Positions 1 to 6,441 of a stretch of 13,000 bases of DNA are shown piece by piece. How positions within the stretch are numbered: position 1 is the first letter of the stretch; each line of letters begins with the position of its first letter. The stretch is from Spirochaeta sp. GTDB taxonomy: Bacteria > Spirochaetota > Spirochaetia > DSM-27196 > Alkalispirochaetaceae. The position numbers and the translations under genes were made by a program. The notes under the pieces were generated by a model. It did no database searches and was not told where the DNA came from. It saw only the letters and a list, made by a program, of their open reading frames with translations. The DNA lies in assembly GCA_007117185.1 (NCBI GenBank), contig SKHA01000196.1:1-13000 (forward strand). The letters are read 5' to 3'.

Positions 1-1
1 T

Positions 2-100
2 CCCCGGGACATGATGCTGCTGGGGAAGATGGTTCAGGATATCTGCTGGTTCAACCCGTACGACTACTTCCGCGTCGAGGAAGTGAAAAGAGAGGTTTGA
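2..100 (+). CDS. uxaC: Uronate isomerase (glucuronate/galacturonate isomerase), C-terminal end only
   Basis: The window opens inside this gene; only the last 32 codons and the stop (98-100) are present. The readable tail contains the run GKMVQDICWFNPYDYF, which resembles the C-terminal end of UxaC-family uronate isomerases, where a 'G-(K/R)-(M/I)-V-x-D-I-(C/S)...N-A-x-x-Y-F' pattern is typical. The family interconverts D-glucuronate with D-fructuronate and D-galacturonate with D-tagaturonate in the cytoplasm. Identification rests on this short tail plus the next gene. The stop codon is followed after a single base by the start of uxaE, whose product acts on the two keto acids made by UxaC, so the pair almost certainly forms an operon. 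The call would be wrong if the upstream sequence encoded another protein ending the same way, which I consider unlikely. Confidence 0.72.
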   Translation, partial: PRDMMLLGKMVQDICWFNPYDYFRVEEVKREV

Positions 101-101
101 G

Positions 102-1688
102 ATGAAGAATCTGGGTACGGCAATACAGTCTCTGGGGCTGCTGAAAGGGGGGACGGAGCTTCCCCGGGATATCAGTGATCGCCTGAAGTCCCTTGCCGCC
201 AGCGAGAGCCCCCGCCTCGGTGACGGCCCCACCCAAATCTACCTGCGCTCTCTGGTCTTCCGGAAGGGGATCCTCTTCGGAGCCGCCCGGGACGACCAGG
301 GAAAGGTTCTGTTCTGCGCTGCCGGTGAGCAGCCGTCCTCCGGACTGGGGGAGTTGCGCCTTGCCAGGCAGCCCGCTCCGGAGGGAATGTGGGTGGCCAC
401 GGCAGAGCACAGCAGCGAGAACGCCAGGGCATTGCATCGGCTCTTTCCGTGGACCAAACCGGTCTCGCTGCGGGAAAAGCGAACCACCATCGGCATGGGT
501 GACCGCCTGGGGCTGGCAACGCCGGGGCATATTCGTGCGGCCCGGCACTACGCCGTTTCCCCGGTGCTGGCGCAACAGAGCGTTCGGGAGAATGATTTTA
601 TCGGGCGCACCTACGAAGACGTGGTGACCAATGCAACCTGGGGGGTGTTCCAGGAGGGGTACCGCGGGGGGTACGGGGCGGATGGCGATCACCTGAAGAA
701 CCTTGCCTCCATAGATGTGGCCCTGGCGGCAGCGATGCCCATGGTCACCCTGGATCTAACCGAGGTGATGCGCCCGGAGGTGGCCGAATGGACCCCGGGT
801 GAGGTGGAGCAGGGGTTCAGCGAGCTGGACGGAACGTTCCGCCAGCGCGTGGAGGCGGAGTACTCCGGCCAGACCTTCACCATTGGGGAAAGCAGCGGCG
901 ACGAGGTGTCTCTCAGTCTCGACCCTCTGGAGGCACGGCGCTGCGCGGTGATGTACGGCCCTGCCCTGGCGTTCAGCCGGGAAGTGAACGACTACATCGA
1001 CAGCGCCACCGGCGGAGCCTACGACCTGGAGATCTCCATCGACGAGACGACCACACCCACCCTGCCGGAACATCACCTGTTCATCGCCCGGGAGCTGCAG
1101 CACCGGGGGGTGCTGGTCAACAGTCTGGCGCCGCGGTTCATCGGGGAGTTCCAGAAAGGTGTGGACTACATCGGCGATATCGATGAGTTCGAGAAGCAGT
1201 TCCGGGTGCATTGCCTGATCGCCCGCGAATTTGGCGGCTACAAGGTATCGGTTCACTCCGGAAGCGACAAGTTTGCGGTATTCCCTGTTGTCGGCAGGGA
1301 GACAGGGATGCGCCTGCATCTGAAGACCTCCGGCACCAGCTGGCTGGAGGGGTTGCGCACCCTGGCACTGTACGACCCCCAGACGTACCGAAGCATCCAC
1401 GCCTTTGCCACCGAGTACTACCCTACCGCGCTGACCCACTACCACATCACTGCGGACTTCGACTCGATCCGTCCTCTGGACCAGGTCAGCGATGCCGAAC
1501 TTCCGCAGTACCTGGAACACGTCGCCGCGCGACAGATGCTGCACATTTCCTACGGGGGGGTCCTGCGGAACCGTGCTATGGCGGAGCGCCTCTACGCTTC
1601 TCTTCATCTTCTGGAGGAAGAGCATGCCCGGGTCCTGGAGGCTCACTTCAAGCGCCATATCGGCGGGCTGGGGGTTCCTCACACCTGA
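102..1688 (+). CDS. uxaE: Tagaturonate epimerase (UxaE family)
   Basis: This 528-residue cytoplasmic protein resembles the UxaE family. UxaE epimerises D-tagaturonate to D-fructuronate, so the galacturonate branch can join the glucuronate branch without a separate tagaturonate reductase. Recognisable stretches are RTTIGMGDRLGLATPGH (about 127-142), EGYRGGYGADGDHLK (about 185-199), ISIDETTTPTLPEHH (about 311-325), and KVSVHSGSDKFAVFP (about 381-395), followed by a LHLKTSGTSWLEGLR segment. The many conserved Asp, Glu and His residues suit a metal-dependent TIM-barrel-like epimerase; I infer this and cannot prove it here. The ATG at 102 is preceded by AGAGG (91-95) at 6-nt spacing. It begins one base after the uxaC stop, so translation is probably coupled. 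Length is in the range expected for the family. An unrelated function is unlikely given the uxaC neighbour. Confidence 0.87.
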   Translation: MKNLGTAIQSLGLLKGGTELPRDISDRLKSLAASESPRLGDGPTQIYLRSLVFRKGILFGAARDDQGKVLFCAAGEQPSSGLGELRLARQPAPEGMWVATAEHSSENARALHRLFPWTKPVSLREKRTTIGMGDRLGLATPGHIRAARHYAVSPVLAQQSVRENDFIGRTYEDVVTNATWGVFQEGYRGGYGADGDHLKNLASIDVALAAAMPMVTLDLTEVMRPEVAEWTPGEVEQGFSELDGTFRQRVEAEYSGQTFTIGESSGDEVSLSLDPLEARRCAVMYGPALAFSREVNDYIDSATGGAYDLEISIDETTTPTLPEHHLFIARELQHRGVLVNSLAPRFIGEFQKGVDYIGDIDEFEKQFRVHCLIAREFGGYKVSVHSGSDKFAVFPVVGRETGMRLHLKTSGTSWLEGLRTLALYDPQTYRSIHAFATEYYPTALTHYHITADFDSIRPLDQVSDAELPQYLEHVAARQMLHISYGGVLRNRAMAERLYASLHLLEEEHARVLEAHFKRHIGGLGVPHT

Positions 1689-1701
1689 GAACGATCGTTC
1701 T
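1688..1701. promoter_or_regulatory. Perfect 14-bp palindrome with a GAAC-N4-GTTC core
   Basis: AGAACGATCGTTCT is a perfect palindrome that starts on the last base of the uxaE stop codon. Its core, GAAC-N4-GTTC, matches the LexA/DinR operator form known from Gram-positive bacteria. A -10-like GATACT (1724-1729) lies downstream, ahead of the 74-aa gene at 1751. The site could therefore be an operator for that gene. It is too short and has no U-tract, so it is not a terminator. Which regulator binds it is unknown. Confidence 0.4.
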
Positions 1702-1750
1702 AAACCGCCTCCCAGGGTCTGCCGATACTGAAGTGGTGGGAGGCACCGTG

Positions 1751-1975
1751 ATGCAACGATATACGATCAAGTCCTCGAAAAATCGTGAAGATTACATGGA
1801 GATCCAGAAAGAGACCCCTGAAGGGTACTACGTCCGGATCGTCCGCAGTTACGACGGCTATCATCAGGCTACGGAAAGCTTCATGGAGCGACATCTCTTT
1901 GAGATGTGCCTGAAGACGGCGTATCTGGTCCCTGTTGCCCGAACTGCCGGGGTTCTCTCCTCGTCGGTGGCATAA
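1751..1975 (+). CDS. Small protein of unknown function (74 aa)
   Basis: I do not recognise this protein. It is 74 residues, soluble, with no signal peptide or clear membrane segment. The N-terminal part is charged and polar (MQRYTIKSSKNREDYMEI). The middle is rich in aromatic residues (EGYYVRIVRSYDGYHQATE) and looks like two beta strands followed by a helix (FMERHLFEMCLKTAYL). Its reality is supported by a strong Shine-Dalgarno sequence GGGAGG (1738-1743) seven bases before the ATG and by coding-like composition. It lies 62 bp after uxaE and could be co-transcribed. It could also have its own promoter: GATACT at 1724-1729 is a possible -10, although I find no convincing -35, and the GAAC-N4-GTTC palindrome lies just upstream. 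A longer upstream reading frame exists, but it overlaps uxaE in another frame and is not needed. Confidence 0.72.
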   Translation: MQRYTIKSSKNREDYMEIQKETPEGYYVRIVRSYDGYHQATESFMERHLFEMCLKTAYLVPVARTAGVLSSSVA

Positions 1976-1990
1976 TTTTCGCGACGAAAA
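1976..1990. repeat. Short inverted repeat just after the small gene
   Basis: TTTTCG (1976-1981) and CGAAAA (1985-1990) are perfect inverted copies separated by three bases, immediately after the stop codon of the 74-aa gene. The stem is A/T-rich and no U-tract follows, so it would be at best a weak RNA 3'-end structure. It may be chance. Confidence 0.25.
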
Positions 1991-2030
1991 CTCCAAAAAC
2001 ATAATATACCGGTAGACACGTGGTTACGTT

Positions 2031-2057
2031 TCTATTAGACTGCAAATGTCTAATAGA
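2031..2057. repeat. Perfect 10-bp inverted repeat with 7-nt loop
   Basis: TCTATTAGAC (2031-2040) and GTCTAATAGA (2048-2057) are perfect inverted copies separated by TGCAAAT. As DNA, this is a 27-bp dyad of the size bound by dimeric regulators. As RNA, it is a 10-bp hairpin followed by a short T-containing stretch (TTATTTG) that is poor as a terminator tail. It lies between the 74-aa gene and the strong terminator at 2065-2125, inside a 176-bp gap without a convincing gene. Function is undecided: operator, RNA stabiliser, or part of a small RNA. Confidence 0.5.
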
Positions 2058-2064
2058 TTATTTG

Positions 2065-2125
2065 CCCCCTGCGGACTTTTCGGGTTCCCACCCAACCCGG
2101 CCTGCCTTCCCGCAGGGGGTTTTTT
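2065..2125 (+). terminator. Strong Rho-independent terminator with nested hairpin
   Basis: CCCCCTGCGG (2065-2074) pairs perfectly with CCGCAGGGGG (2110-2119) and is followed directly by six T residues (2120-2125). Inside the loop a second stem forms between CGGGTT (2081-2086) and AACCCG (2094-2099). This is a classic intrinsic terminator for plus-strand transcription coming from the uxaCE/74-aa region, or for a small RNA encoded in the gap. The unusually large, structured loop is the only odd feature. It lies only 26 bp before the next start codon. Confidence 0.85.
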
Positions 2126-2139
2126 GTTGTTTCCTGCAC

Positions 2140-2145
2140 TAAACT
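2140..2145 (+). promoter_or_regulatory. Candidate -10 for a leaderless sensor-kinase mRNA
   Basis: TAAACT is placed so that the +1 position, seven bases after its last base, is the G of the GTG start codon at 2152. No Shine-Dalgarno is present. I see no good -35, because that position falls in the preceding terminator's tail, so this is weaker than the other candidate leaderless promoters. Confidence 0.4.
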
Positions 2146-2151
2146 ACCATT

Positions 2152-3270
2152 GTGGAACTGGCTCAAACAGAAAAAGATCAACTTCTCACCCGGGTGCTGC
2201 GTCTGGTCACGCTGGTTGGGTTCTTTGCGTATGTTCCGGGGGTGTGGCTGGCCGTCGCGGATGCTGTCTGGGCTGTTGCTGTGGTCAACACGGTGGTCTA
2301 CTGTGCGGTGGCCGCGGCCAGCTTCGCCCCGGCAGTACCGTTCCGCTGGAAACTGGTGATGATCATCGCCGGCACGTGGATCGTGGGGACGGTGTTGCTC
2401 TTTTCCGTCGGTGTTTTGGGAGCGGCGTACGTCTGGCTGGTGGCGGCTATCGTCTTTGCGGCGATCTTCGGCGATAGCCGGGGGGTGGCTTCGGTGATTG
2501 GGGTTACCGCAGCGATGCTTCTGGTCTACGCCTGGGCGATTGCTCGTGGTGTTCAGAGCTTTGGTGCCACCCCGGAACTCATCCTGGTAAACGGGGCAAG
2601 CCTTCTGGTGGTCTCGATGTCGATCGCGCTGCTGGTAAACCTGCTGATCCAGCGGCTGGAGAACGCGTTGCGACGGGAACAAAGCCTTACGGGGAAGCTC
2701 AGCGTGGAGGTTCGTGCCGGTGAGGAGCTCCTGCGGGAAGTCCACCACCGGGTGAACAACAACATGCAGCTGGTCTTGAGTCTGATGAATCTGGAGGCGC
2801 CAGATCGCGTTCCCAGTCGGGTTCGCGTCCTGGCGGCGGTGAACGCGCTGCTGCACCGGGACCGTACCACCATGTCGGCGGAGTTACCGGAGATCGTGGC
2901 GGCGGTACGGGCGCTGCTGGAGCCTGCCCCGGAGACGGTCGTGATCGTGCCGTCCCCCGTGTCGCCGGAGGTCTCTCCCCGTCTGGCCGCGTCCACGGCG
3001 ATTCCGTTCGGTCTGTATCTGTACGAGTGCGGCCAGGCCCTGGTGGAGCGGGGCATTTCGGTAGCGTTCCAGTGGAGTGTGAGCAACGGTGAGATCCGCT
3101 TCCGGATCGTTGCTGTTGACCGCAACGGCGACCCGATACCGGCCACCGACGAACTGCGTGACGCGATGGCCACCATTGAACACAGTCTGGCCGCCCGGAT
3201 GGTGGAAGGTCCCCTGCGGTTTCCTTCGGGACAGGAGATGCTTCAGGAGTTGTTCATCCCACTGACATGA
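2152..3270 (+). CDS. Membrane sensor histidine kinase-like protein (HisKA_2 type) with degenerate ATPase domain
   Basis: This 372-residue protein has about six hydrophobic membrane segments in residues 16-166, a linker helix (about 167-190), and then a HisKA_2-type dimerisation motif, EELLREVHHRVNNNMQ (191-206). H199 is the expected phospho-acceptor. The rest (about 245-372) follows the outline of a HATPase domain, but its key boxes are altered. Where relatives have an Asn-rich N-box (NEL..NALKHA-like), this protein has LYLYECGQALVERG (288-301). The later boxes appear as AVDRNGDPIP (321-330) and an H-S-L-A-A-R-M-VEG segment (344-353) lacking the usual glycines. It may therefore be unable to phosphorylate itself. 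No response regulator lies next to it. The GTG start has no Shine-Dalgarno, but a -10 is placed for a leaderless start. A start further downstream cannot be excluded. The 3' end overlaps the convergent transporter gene by 17 bp. Confidence 0.8.
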   Translation: MELAQTEKDQLLTRVLRLVTLVGFFAYVPGVWLAVADAVWAVAVVNTVVYCAVAAASFAPAVPFRWKLVMIIAGTWIVGTVLLFSVGVLGAAYVWLVAAIVFAAIFGDSRGVASVIGVTAAMLLVYAWAIARGVQSFGATPELILVNGASLLVVSMSIALLVNLLIQRLENALRREQSLTGKLSVEVRAGEELLREVHHRVNNNMQLVLSLMNLEAPDRVPSRVRVLAAVNALLHRDRTTMSAELPEIVAAVRALLEPAPETVVIVPSPVSPEVSPRLAASTAIPFGLYLYECGQALVERGISVAFQWSVSNGEIRFRIVAVDRNGDPIPATDELRDAMATIEHSLAARMVEGPLRFPSGQEMLQELFIPLT

Positions 3271-4102
3271 GGGCGATCCCGGCCAGAGCCAGCGCGATCC
3301 CGGCAGCGCGAACCGCACCCACCCGCTCCTTCAGGACCACTCGGGACAGCAGCACCGTCTGCGCCGGGTAGGCAGAGGTGATTACCGTCACTATCGCCAG
3401 AAGCCCCTGCCGCAACGCCAGAACGTAGAAGATATTGGCGGACATATCCAGCACACCCGCCAGAAACACCGCCGTCCGGTCCGTGCTGATCACCGGTCGC
3501 CGCTGCGTTGCCGCTGCCGCCGCCAGCAGGATCAGAATGGAGGTGCCTCGGGCAACCGCCAGGGGCCACAACCCCGCAGCCTCCGCCGGTACGCTGATAG
3601 CGATGAAAAAGAGCCCGAAGAAGACGCCTGCCAGGGCACCCGCCGCCAGGGAGAACCCCAGCCTGCGGGGGTCCCGGTGGGTCAGAGCGCCGCGACGGTT
3701 CCAGGACATCAAGACGATCCCCGGTAGACACAGGGAAATCCCGATGCCGGCGAGGGTGCTGAAGGTCTCGCCGCTGAGAACACCAAACACCAGGGGCACT
3801 GCCGCACCAACCACCGCCGCCATGGGCGAGACGATGGATACGTACCCCCGGGCGATGCCCCGATACAGAAAGAGAAGGCCTCCCAGCCCTGCCAGCCCGG
3901 CGGCGGCACCCCACAGGAGATCTGCCGGTGCCGGGGTCGGTGCGGTAGCGTCAGCCAGGGCGAAGATCAGTACCAGGGCCAACCCCGCCAGCTGCGACCA
4001 GACCAGCACGGCAGATACGCTGTTGCGCCTGCTTGCAAATCCACCGGAGAAGTCTGCTGTTCCGTAACATACCGCTGAGAGAATCGCCAGGATGATCGCC
4101 AT
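3254..4102 (-). CDS. EamA/DMT-superfamily transporter
   Basis: This is a 282-residue integral membrane protein with about ten hydrophobic segments arranged as two EamA repeats, roughly residues 3-134 and 150-280. Each repeat shows family hallmarks: a glycine/alanine-rich helix with GLLFLYRGIARGYVSIVSP (about 75-93) in the first, and SAYPAQTVLLSRVVLKER (243-260) in the second, the latter matching the usual Pro...Glu-Arg signature near the repeat end. Members of this family export or import small metabolites such as amino acids; the substrate cannot be read from sequence. I chose ATG 4102 and not the longer frame reaching 4264. The extra N-terminus would run through the divergent promoter region and into the thioredoxin gene, and family members begin right at the first membrane helix. 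No Shine-Dalgarno is present; an extended -10 suggests a leaderless mRNA. Confidence 0.88.
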   Translation of the reverse strand: MAIILAILSAVCYGTADFSGGFASRRNSVSAVLVWSQLAGLALVLIFALADATAPTPAPADLLWGAAAGLAGLGGLLFLYRGIARGYVSIVSPMAAVVGAAVPLVFGVLSGETFSTLAGIGISLCLPGIVLMSWNRRGALTHRDPRRLGFSLAAGALAGVFFGLFFIAISVPAEAAGLWPLAVARGTSILILLAAAAATQRRPVISTDRTAVFLAGVLDMSANIFYVLALRQGLLAIVTVITSAYPAQTVLLSRVVLKERVGAVRAAGIALALAGIALMSVG

Positions 4103-4107
4103 ACCGG

Positions 4108-4116
4108 ATCGTATCA
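4108..4116 (-). promoter_or_regulatory. Extended -10 element for the EamA transporter
   Basis: Read on the minus strand, TGATACGAT is a TG-N extended -10. TACGAT occupies 4113-4108, which puts the transcription start at 4101-4102, on the ATG at 4102. There is no recognisable -35, which extended -10 promoters can dispense with. No Shine-Dalgarno precedes the ATG. Confidence 0.42.
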
Positions 4117-4137
4117 CAGAACCGGGAACGGTGCCGG

Positions 4138-4166
4138 TTGCTTCAATATTCCATATAGAGTATATT
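4138..4166 (+). promoter_or_regulatory. Promoter of the thioredoxin fusion gene, leaderless type
   Basis: TTGCTT (4138-4143), a 17-bp spacer and TATATT (4161-4166) form a good sigma-70-like promoter. The predicted transcription start, seven bases past the -10, is 4173, the A of the ATG start codon. No Shine-Dalgarno is present between them. The region is conspicuously A/T-rich against its surroundings. Confidence 0.65.
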
Positions 4167-4172
4167 AAAATT

Positions 4173-4700
4173 ATGATATACAGCGAGTTCGAACAGCGGA
4201 TCAACGGAGATGCGGATCGACCAACGGTGATCGACGTGTGGGCCCCCTGGTGCGGCCCCTGCAAAGCGATGAAGCCTCACTTCGAATCCCTGTCCGGGGA
4301 GTTTGGTTCTCAGGCCCAGGTGCTGGCAATCAATGCCGATGAGAGCCCGGAGGTTGTGGAACAGCTTGGGATCACCGGGATTCCCACCGTCCTGGTATTT
4401 CGGGGTGGACAGGAGGTGGCGCGGCGCATGGGTGCCCAGTCTGAGAAGGATCTGCGGGGGTTGTTTGAGGCGGCTGTCTCGGGTGCCCAGATCCCGAAGG
4501 TGAACAATGTTGCCCGGATGGTGCGCATCTTCGCCGCAGCGCTGGCCATGGGGCTTGCCGGGCAGTTTGAACCGGCGTGGCCCCTGCAGGCGGCGGCGGT
4601 GGGTCTGTTCATCTGGGCAATCCACGACCGCTGTCCCATCATCCAGGCGCTGAAGCGAACGCTGTCGCGTCCCTACCAGTCCGCCGGAAAGACGTATTGA
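4173..4700 (+). CDS. Thioredoxin fused to a DUF2892-like membrane tail
   Basis: Residues 1-105 form a thioredoxin domain. It has the active site WCGPCK (W26 to K31, redox cysteines C27 and C30) and the cis-proline loop GIPT (P71 as the cis-proline), so it should be a working dithiol oxidoreductase. Residues about 112-160 add a second part: VARMVRIF leading into a hydrophobic segment, a short loop, a second hydrophobic segment (about 138-150), then HDRCPII (151-157). This fits the small two-helix DUF2892/YgaP-type membrane domain, which typically starts with an amphipathic N-x-x-R-x-x-R helix and ends with a C-P motif. The thioredoxin would then be tethered to the inner face of the membrane. 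The total of 175 residues exceeds a normal thioredoxin of about 105. The ATG at 4173 is chosen because family thioredoxins start just before this strand and because the promoter is placed for a leaderless start. The 3' end overlaps the next, convergent gene by 28 bp. Confidence 0.88.
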   Translation: MIYSEFEQRINGDADRPTVIDVWAPWCGPCKAMKPHFESLSGEFGSQAQVLAINADESPEVVEQLGITGIPTVLVFRGGQEVARRMGAQSEKDLRGLFEAAVSGAQIPKVNNVARMVRIFAAALAMGLAGQFEPAWPLQAAAVGLFIWAIHDRCPIIQALKRTLSRPYQSAGKTY

Positions 4701-5500
4701 AACTCCGGTGGTGAGACCGCTTCCCAGCGGCCCTGGCGAATCACCGGCAGGTTCTGCATCGCTGCCTGCCCGGTATTAAACTCATCGCGAACACCCAGCG
4801 TTCCGGTGAGCCTGATCCATGTTCCCTCCGGTGGTGCCTGAGCCGGGGCCATCTCCGTCAGGAGTCCCACCACCGCGGCGTCATCAACGCAGCACCAGAT
4901 TGAGAGGCGGGCGGTGACAAAGAGCTCCCGCGGCCACTGAGGCTGTCGGTAGACCATTCCGATGAGCTCAATCTCCTGCCCGGCGGCACCGAAGGGGTCG
5001 TCCCAGAGGCGATCAACCACCGCAGAAAAATTGTCGCTCTCCATGCGGATCGGCGGGCTGTACAGCTCGTCTATCGCCGCCAGGAGATCCCCGCTGTTCT
5101 CGTCATCGACCCAGTCCTGACCAGTTTCGACCTGGCCGGTCTCTTCCTGAGGTGCCAGCGGCGTGGTCCTCACGGGGCGGCCAAACTCCAGCCCCGACAG
5201 CTGCGGTGCTTCCGCGCGCATCGCCGCGGGGGTCAGGGCCAGGACGATCACCAGGGGCGCCAGGGCGCGCCAACTGAAAACGGCCGCTTCAACGTCCTGC
5301 TTCACTGATCTGCGCCAGGTGGAGCTGAGGTGCCACACCGAGAGGACGATCAGGGCGATCGCTGCGGCCAGCGCCCGGGAGTAGACCCGCGGGTGGTACA
5401 GCTCCCGGAGCAGCGGGTTCATCCCGATCGCCACCAGGGTACCCCAGAGCGCTATCGCCAGCACCGTTACCACTGCGGCGACAAAGACCCCCCGTCTCAC
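4673..5500 (-). CDS. TIGR03943/DUF1980 family membrane protein, permease partner
   Basis: This 275-residue protein has two N-terminal hydrophobic segments (about 4-26 and 43-59), a third near 80-93, then a soluble domain. The C-terminal domain carries the family signature: IGMVYRQPQWPRELFVTARL (180-199), then WCCVDDAAVVGLL (202-214) with the vicinal cysteines C203 and C204, and PPEGTWIRLTGTLG (223-236). This matches the TIGR03943/DUF1980 family, which is regularly encoded beside a DUF318 permease, as here. The pair is thought to act as one transport unit of unknown substrate; the double cysteine hints at a metal or thiol-reactive ligand, which is my inference. The start is GTG at 5500, preceded by GGGAGG (5511-5506) at 5-nt spacing. 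It overlaps the permease stop in a GTGA, so translation is coupled. The acidic linker at about 117-140 is probably disordered. Confidence 0.85.
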   Translation of the reverse strand: MRRGVFVAAVVTVLAIALWGTLVAIGMNPLLRELYHPRVYSRALAAAIALIVLSVWHLSSTWRRSVKQDVEAAVFSWRALAPLVIVLALTPAAMRAEAPQLSGLEFGRPVRTTPLAPQEETGQVETGQDWVDDENSGDLLAAIDELYSPPIRMESDNFSAVVDRLWDDPFGAAGQEIELIGMVYRQPQWPRELFVTARLSIWCCVDDAAVVGLLTEMAPAQAPPEGTWIRLTGTLGVRDEFNTGQAAMQNLPVIRQGRWEAVSPPEFQYVFPADW

Positions 5501-6435
5501 ATCAGCCTCCCGGCAACAAGAACGACCAGCAGCACGAAGATCGCCGCCTGAACTGCCGTCAGGAACGGGTTCCCCTGCCCGCCGCGGCGCAGATTGATCG
5601 CCGGACCGGTGACCATGAACGCCAGCAGCACCGGCGGCGGAAGATACGGAAGGAGAAAACGGACCACGAAGGGGTCAGCCTGGGCAGGAAGGGAGAGAAA
5701 GTACCCACCGGCGAACAGCACCAGGACGGCCACGAAGACACCAGAGAACTGTCCCTGCGCCGGACCCAGCGACGAAAACAGTGCCGCCCCGTCCACCACC
5801 CGGACCAGCGACACCAGCAACGCTGCTGTGACCACCGGCCCGAGCCCACCCAGAAACCGCCGGACCGTGGCGGTGGCAAAAGGCTGCCTCGGGACAAGCT
5901 CGCTTCCGAAGGTTTCGTCACGGGCAGCAGGGCCTGCGCCGCCGGGTTGCACCTGCCACGCCAGGGCCATCAACCCCAGCAGCACCGCAACCCCCCAGGC
6001 GCCAACAAAGCGCGCCGCCACCAACCCCGGTCTGCCGGGGAACGCCATCACGGTAGCCACGATAGCCACCGGGTTCACCACCGGCATGGCGCAGGAAAGG
6101 GTCAGAACCAGAGGGTAGGGCAGCCCATCCAGCGGAAAGCCTCCCTCCTCCGGGTCAACCGGCAGCACCAGCCCCAGCAGCGGAGCCACCGGGATAAGCC
6201 AGTTGCCTCCCCGCCCCAGAACGCCCGCCAGCACTCGCCGGGGTACCGGCACCTGGGCCAGCGCCGCAGCCAGCAACAGCCACGGCATCACCTCCAGCAC
6301 CAGATTGACCACCAGCCGGGCGTACAGCGGGAACGCGGTAATCTCCGGCAGCGACCTCACCACCAGGAACATCGCCAGGGCGAGAACGCCGATAAACACG
6401 CCCCGTGTCAGATTTTTGCCAGCTCCCTCAACCAT
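5497..6435 (-). CDS. DUF318 (YcgR/YraQ/ArsP_1-type) permease
   Basis: This is a 312-residue polytopic membrane protein with about eight hydrophobic segments arranged as two related halves. The first half contains LSCAMPVVNPVAIVATVMAF (113-132), matching the 'P-x-x-N-P-(V/A)' helix of DUF318 permeases. The second contains the motif region SLPAQADPFVVRFLLPYLPP (248-267) followed by VTGPAINLR (275-283), the usual 'G-P-x-x-(D/N)-x-(K/R)' end. In many relatives the second motif reads S-L-C-x-x-x-D-x-F; here the cysteine is a proline (P250), and the equivalent first-half cysteine also seems absent. The product should work with the TIGR03943 protein translated from the overlapping downstream gene. 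I prefer ATG 6435 to GTG 6453: there is no Shine-Dalgarno for either, but a TTGCCA-17-CATACT promoter predicts a transcript starting exactly at 6435. Confidence 0.83.
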   Translation of the reverse strand: MVEGAGKNLTRGVFIGVLALAMFLVVRSLPEITAFPLYARLVVNLVLEVMPWLLLAAALAQVPVPRRVLAGVLGRGGNWLIPVAPLLGLVLPVDPEEGGFPLDGLPYPLVLTLSCAMPVVNPVAIVATVMAFPGRPGLVAARFVGAWGVAVLLGLMALAWQVQPGGAGPAARDETFGSELVPRQPFATATVRRFLGGLGPVVTAALLVSLVRVVDGAALFSSLGPAQGQFSGVFVAVLVLFAGGYFLSLPAQADPFVVRFLLPYLPPPVLLAFMVTGPAINLRRGGQGNPFLTAVQAAIFVLLVVLVAGRLM

Positions 6436-6441
6436 CCTGGC

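Noticed and set aside
756..1682. Long open frame on the minus strand opposite uxaE (308 codons)
   Set aside because: It is antisense to a well-supported uxaE frame, has a low-complexity composition rich in Gln, Arg, His and Val, and shows no recognisable domain. Long antisense frames are common in GC-rich genes.
1688..1701. Palindrome after uxaE considered as a terminator
   Set aside because: The two arms directly abut, so no proper loop forms, and it is followed by TAAACC and not a T-tract. An operator is more plausible.
2046..2477. Open frame beginning inside the 2031-2057 inverted repeat and running through the terminator
   Set aside because: It has a Cys/Gly-rich, unlikely composition, passes through a strong terminator and overlaps the sensor kinase gene in another frame.
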